A stretch of DNA of 8,415 nt from JASJHI01 sp965371355. GTDB taxonomy: Bacteria; Actinomycetota; Acidimicrobiia; Acidimicrobiales; Ilumatobacteraceae. Shown here piece by piece: positions 6,553-8,415 of this stretch. Made by a program: the position numbers and the translations under genes. The notes beneath the pieces are model-generated. The model saw only the letters and a list, made by a program, of their open reading frames with translations. It did not search any database and was not told the DNA's origin. Numbering within the stretch: the stretch's first letter is position 1; every line of letters starts with the position of its first letter. The stretch spans positions 1 through 8,415 of the forward strand of contig CBDUYD010000129.1 of the NCBI GenBank assembly GCA_965371355.1, in the 5' to 3' direction.

Positions 6553-7314
6553 TCAGAGGCCCGACCAGAACTCGACGAGTCCGTCCGCGGCCTTCGCCGG
6601 ATCTTCGGTCATCCACCAGTGGCCGAGACCCTCGAGGCGGAGTTCGCCGGCGCCGAGCCGGGCTGCGACCTCGCTGCCCAGTTCGGGCGATACGTAGGCG
6701 TCGGCGGTCGCGTTGATCACGAGGCCGGGCGGAGGGGTGGTGGCGAACACGCGGGCACCCAACTCGCTCACGGCCGGCTGGGCCGCGTCGCGGTAGAAGG
6801 CGAGGATGCACCTGCCCATCTGCTCGTCGACGCCGGCGGCGAGGGCGCCGGCGATCTCGGGGGAGACCCCCATGCCGGTGAACAGGGCCGTCCGGTCGTC
6901 GAGCGGTGCCGACACCATGCCGTCGATGAACTGCTCGCCGACATCGGGCGTCTGCCAGGCCTGCGCCGCATCGTGCCAGACGTAGTCCTCGTGGATGAGC
7001 CCGGCGACGTCGGCTGCGTACGAGCGGATGAGGTCAGGCCTCTCGGCGAGCAGTCCGTAGACGAAGCCGGCGCCGAGGTCGTGGCCGACGATGTCGACGA
7101 CTTCCCCAGACTCCGCGGCGACCGACTCGAGTTCGCCGATGAGCCATCCGACGTAGCTCTGCAGGGTCGCATCCCAGCCGTCGGGGACCGGCGCTCCGAA
7201 GCCCGGCGGTGAGAGCAGGACGATGTCGTCGACGCCGCGCGCTTCCAGCTCGTCGACGAGCGGACCCCACAGCGCGTCGACCTCGGGATTGCCGTGTACG
7301 AACACCTTCGTCAT
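6553..7314 (-). CDS. Alpha/beta hydrolase with aspartate nucleophile (haloalkane dehalogenase/epoxide hydrolase-like)
   Basis: Read from ATG 7314, the protein has 253 residues. It begins almost directly at the oxyanion-hole motif HGNP (7-10), so the usual first strands of the fold are very short. VGHDLGAG puts an aspartate, D79, at the nucleophile elbow where esterases have serine; this is typical of haloalkane dehalogenases and epoxide hydrolases. The acid is probably D205 in NATADAYVS and the base H232 in GLGHWW. A helical cap region lies about 105-185. There is no signal peptide. The substrate is not readable from sequence, and the halide-binding Trp set of true dehalogenases was not established. 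The frame stays open to 7452, but that extension is Arg/Ser-rich and crosses the divergent promoter region. The ATG at 7314 is favoured by the motif position and by TATGGT 6 nt upstream. It precedes the lipoprotein serine hydrolase by 56 bp on the same strand. Confidence 0.87.
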   Translation of the reverse strand: MTKVFVHGNPEVDALWGPLVDELEARGVDDIVLLSPPGFGAPVPDGWDATLQSYVGWLIGELESVAAESGEVVDIVGHDLGAGFVYGLLAERPDLIRSYAADVAGLIHEDYVWHDAAQAWQTPDVGEQFIDGMVSAPLDDRTALFTGMGVSPEIAGALAAGVDEQMGRCILAFYRDAAQPAVSELGARVFATTPPPGLVINATADAYVSPELGSEVAARLGAGELRLEGLGHWWMTEDPAKAADGLVEFWSGL

Positions 7315-7326
7315 CCCGCGACCATA
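7315..7326 (-). promoter_or_regulatory. TANNNT -10 box, leaderless start of the alpha/beta hydrolase
   Basis: On the minus strand TATGGT (7326-7321) is followed by a 6-nt spacer and ATG 7314-7312. No Shine-Dalgarno is present. A dyad (7327-7341) abuts the upstream side of this box. Confidence 0.55.
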
Positions 7327-7366
7327 GGCACAACGTGTGCCATCCGGCGCCATCCCGTGCCGTCTC
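7327..7366. promoter_or_regulatory. Putative operator: dyad plus three tandem 10-bp repeats
   Basis: GGCACA (7327-7332) and TGTGCC (7336-7341) form a perfect 6-bp inverted repeat with a 3-bp centre, directly next to the -10 box of the hydrolase. Overlapping its right arm are three adjoining decamers with a 10-bp period: GTGCCATCCG (7337-7346), GCGCCATCCC (7347-7356) and GTGCCGTCTC (7357-7366). The period is about one helical turn, so a bound protein would contact one face of the DNA. The region between the divergent starts (7315-7410) is otherwise unannotated. No convincing -10 box for the plus-strand gene was found in it. Confidence 0.4.
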
Positions 7367-7392
7367 GATCTGGTCGATGACGCGTCGCGCGT

Positions 7393-7399
7393 GGAAGGA
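7393..7399 (+). promoter_or_regulatory. Shine-Dalgarno-like site of the cupin gene
   Basis: GGAAGGA lies 11 nt before ATG 7411. It is the only convincing ribosome-binding site among the gene starts in this window. It overlaps another in-frame ATG at 7399, which is too close to use it, so 7411 is preferred; ATG 7432 is a further alternative. Confidence 0.45.
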
Positions 7400-7410
7400 T
7401 GCGCTCGACG

Positions 7411-8415
7411 ATGAGCACGGACACGACCAGCATGGACACCACACCACGGCATCGCCCCACGGCCGGGATCGTGCCCGTGCTCCAGGCGGTGGATCTCGAC
7501 GCGATGGTCGAGTTCTTCGTCGGCGAACTCGGCTTCCGTATCGAGATCGTGTCACCGGCCGATTCGCCGGCCGAGTTCGCGATGAGCGGCCTCGGCGGGC
7601 GCATCATCGTTCGGCGCTCCGACCGCGACGTCGCGGCGAAGCTCGTGGTCGAGTCGGGTGACCGCGCACTGGTTGAGCGCAGCCCGCTCGGAGCGCCGAA
7701 CGGGACCGTGATCGAGGTGCGTTCGTCGAGCGCGGAGCCCCTCGTGCCGCCCAACCGTCCATCGCTGTCGATCGTGCGTGCGAGCGATGCAGGCTCGGGC
7801 ACCGGCCGCGCCGGGATGCTCTACCGCGACCTGCTCCCCGATCGTTGGGGAGGTCGCTTCATCGCCTCGCACATCCGCATCCCCGGCGGTGGAGAGGTAC
7901 CCGACTGGGTGCACTTCCACCGGATCCGCTTCCAGATGATCTTCTGTGCCGCCGGCTGGGTCGAGGTGGTGTACGAGGATCAGGGGCCGCCGTTCCGGCT
8001 CGAGGCGGGAGACTGCGTTGTGCAGCCGCCCGAGATCCGGCACCGCGTGCTCCGCAGCTCGCCCGGCCTCGAGGTGATCGAGATCGGGTGTCCCGCCGTG
8101 CACGACACGCTCGCCGACCACGAGCTCGACCTGCCGACCCCGACCCTCGACCCGGACCGTGACTTCGGAGGCCAGCGGTTCATCCGCCACATCGCCGCGG
8201 ACGCTGCGGTGCAGCCGTGGCTCGACCCGGGCTTCGCATTCCGCGACACCGGCATCGGTGAGGCGACCGGCGGGCTGGCCGGTGCACGGGTCGTCACGGC
8301 GACGGGAGCGGGCGAAGGCGACCGGGCCACGACGCTCACCCATCGCGGCGAGTTCGTGTTCGACGTCGTACTGGCGGGGTCGGCCGACCTCGAACTCGCC
8401 GACGACAGCGGGGGA
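7411..8415 (+). CDS. VOC-like/bicupin fusion protein, truncated at right edge
   Basis: The frame is open from ATG 7411 to the window end (335 codons, no stop), so the C-terminus is missing. Residues about 19-80 resemble one half of a glyoxalase/VOC module, starting IVPVLQAVDLDAMVEFFVGELGF. Residues about 135-230 are a cupin barrel. Motif 1 gives H168 and H170 in VHFHRIRFQ, with Q175 near the place of the usual glutamate; motif 2, GDCVVQPPEIRHRV, gives H211. That set could hold one metal ion. From about residue 290 a second cupin-like motif begins (THRGEFVFDVVLAGSADLEL, with H311 and E314) and is cut off. Cupins range from dioxygenases and isomerases to non-enzymatic sensors, and I cannot assign a substrate. 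There is no signal peptide. It is divergent from the alpha/beta hydrolase across a possible operator. An in-frame stop at 7378 limits the start to 7399, 7411 or 7432. Confidence 0.82.
   Translation, partial: MSTDTTSMDTTPRHRPTAGIVPVLQAVDLDAMVEFFVGELGFRIEIVSPADSPAEFAMSGLGGRIIVRRSDRDVAAKLVVESGDRALVERSPLGAPNGTVIEVRSSSAEPLVPPNRPSLSIVRASDAGSGTGRAGMLYRDLLPDRWGGRFIASHIRIPGGGEVPDWVHFHRIRFQMIFCAAGWVEVVYEDQGPPFRLEAGDCVVQPPEIRHRVLRSSPGLEVIEIGCPAVHDTLADHELDLPTPTLDPDRDFGGQRFIRHIAADAAVQPWLDPGFAFRDTGIGEATGGLAGARVVTATGAGEGDRATTLTHRGEFVFDVVLAGSADLELADDSGG

Noticed and set aside
6497..6811. N-terminal extension of the serine hydrolase to 6811
   Set aside because: The extension is mostly Arg, Pro and Gly, overlaps the end of the alpha/beta hydrolase gene, and would bury the lipoprotein signal peptide about 105 residues inside the protein.
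7315..7452. N-terminal extension of the alpha/beta hydrolase to 7452
   Set aside because: The added 46 residues are low-complexity Arg/Ser/His, overlap the divergent cupin gene start, and cover the -10 box and dyad. The HGNP motif is correctly placed from ATG 7314.
7552..8343. 263-codon open frame on the minus strand
   Set aside because: It is antisense to the cupin gene, which has clear HxH and GD...P...H motifs. The minus-strand translation shows no recognisable domain.

Overview
The window is GC-rich, densely packed chromosomal DNA. It looks like a high-GC actinobacterium, possibly of the Acidimicrobiia (Ilumatobacter-like). That placement is inferred from base composition, a stand-alone CofE-type F420 ligase end, an N-terminal-GNAT acyl-CoA-synthetase fusion, and start codons that sit a few bases after TANNNT -10 boxes. 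No rRNA, tRNA, CRISPR array, insertion sequence or phage gene was seen, and nothing suggests recent transfer.

Layout from left to right:
(1) The last 47 codons of a cofE-like gene on the + strand.
(2) Convergent to it, two minus-strand genes: a GNAT/acyl-CoA-synthetase fusion (4099 to 1535) followed 26 bp later by an M20 metallopeptidase/amidohydrolase (1508 to 159).
(3) A 77-bp divergent promoter region, then a plus-strand class II HDAC-like zinc deacetylase (4177-5187).
(4) Convergent to the deacetylase, two more minus-strand genes: an alpha/beta hydrolase with an Asp nucleophile (7314 to 6553) and then a lipoprotein serine hydrolase of the beta-lactamase/DD-peptidase fold (6496 to 5204).
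(5) A divergent intergenic region with a dyad and three tandem decamers, then a plus-strand VOC-like/bicupin protein that runs off the right edge.

The most interesting point is the head-to-head pair in the middle. A PatA-type protein lysine acetyltransferase (writer) and an HDAC-fold deacetylase (eraser) share a 77-bp promoter region. This recalls the Bacillus AcuA/AcuC pair that controls acetyl-CoA synthetase, but with different protein families and a different domain order. The acyl-CoA-synthetase part of the writer appears to lack both histidines needed for phosphoryl transfer, so it probably senses a ligand and does not make acyl-CoA. The second theme is translation initiation: four of the six visible gene starts have a TANNNT hexamer ending 6-7 nt before the start codon and no Shine-Dalgarno, the signature of leaderless mRNAs. 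The third is a bulged 11-bp hairpin containing both stop codons of a convergent gene pair.
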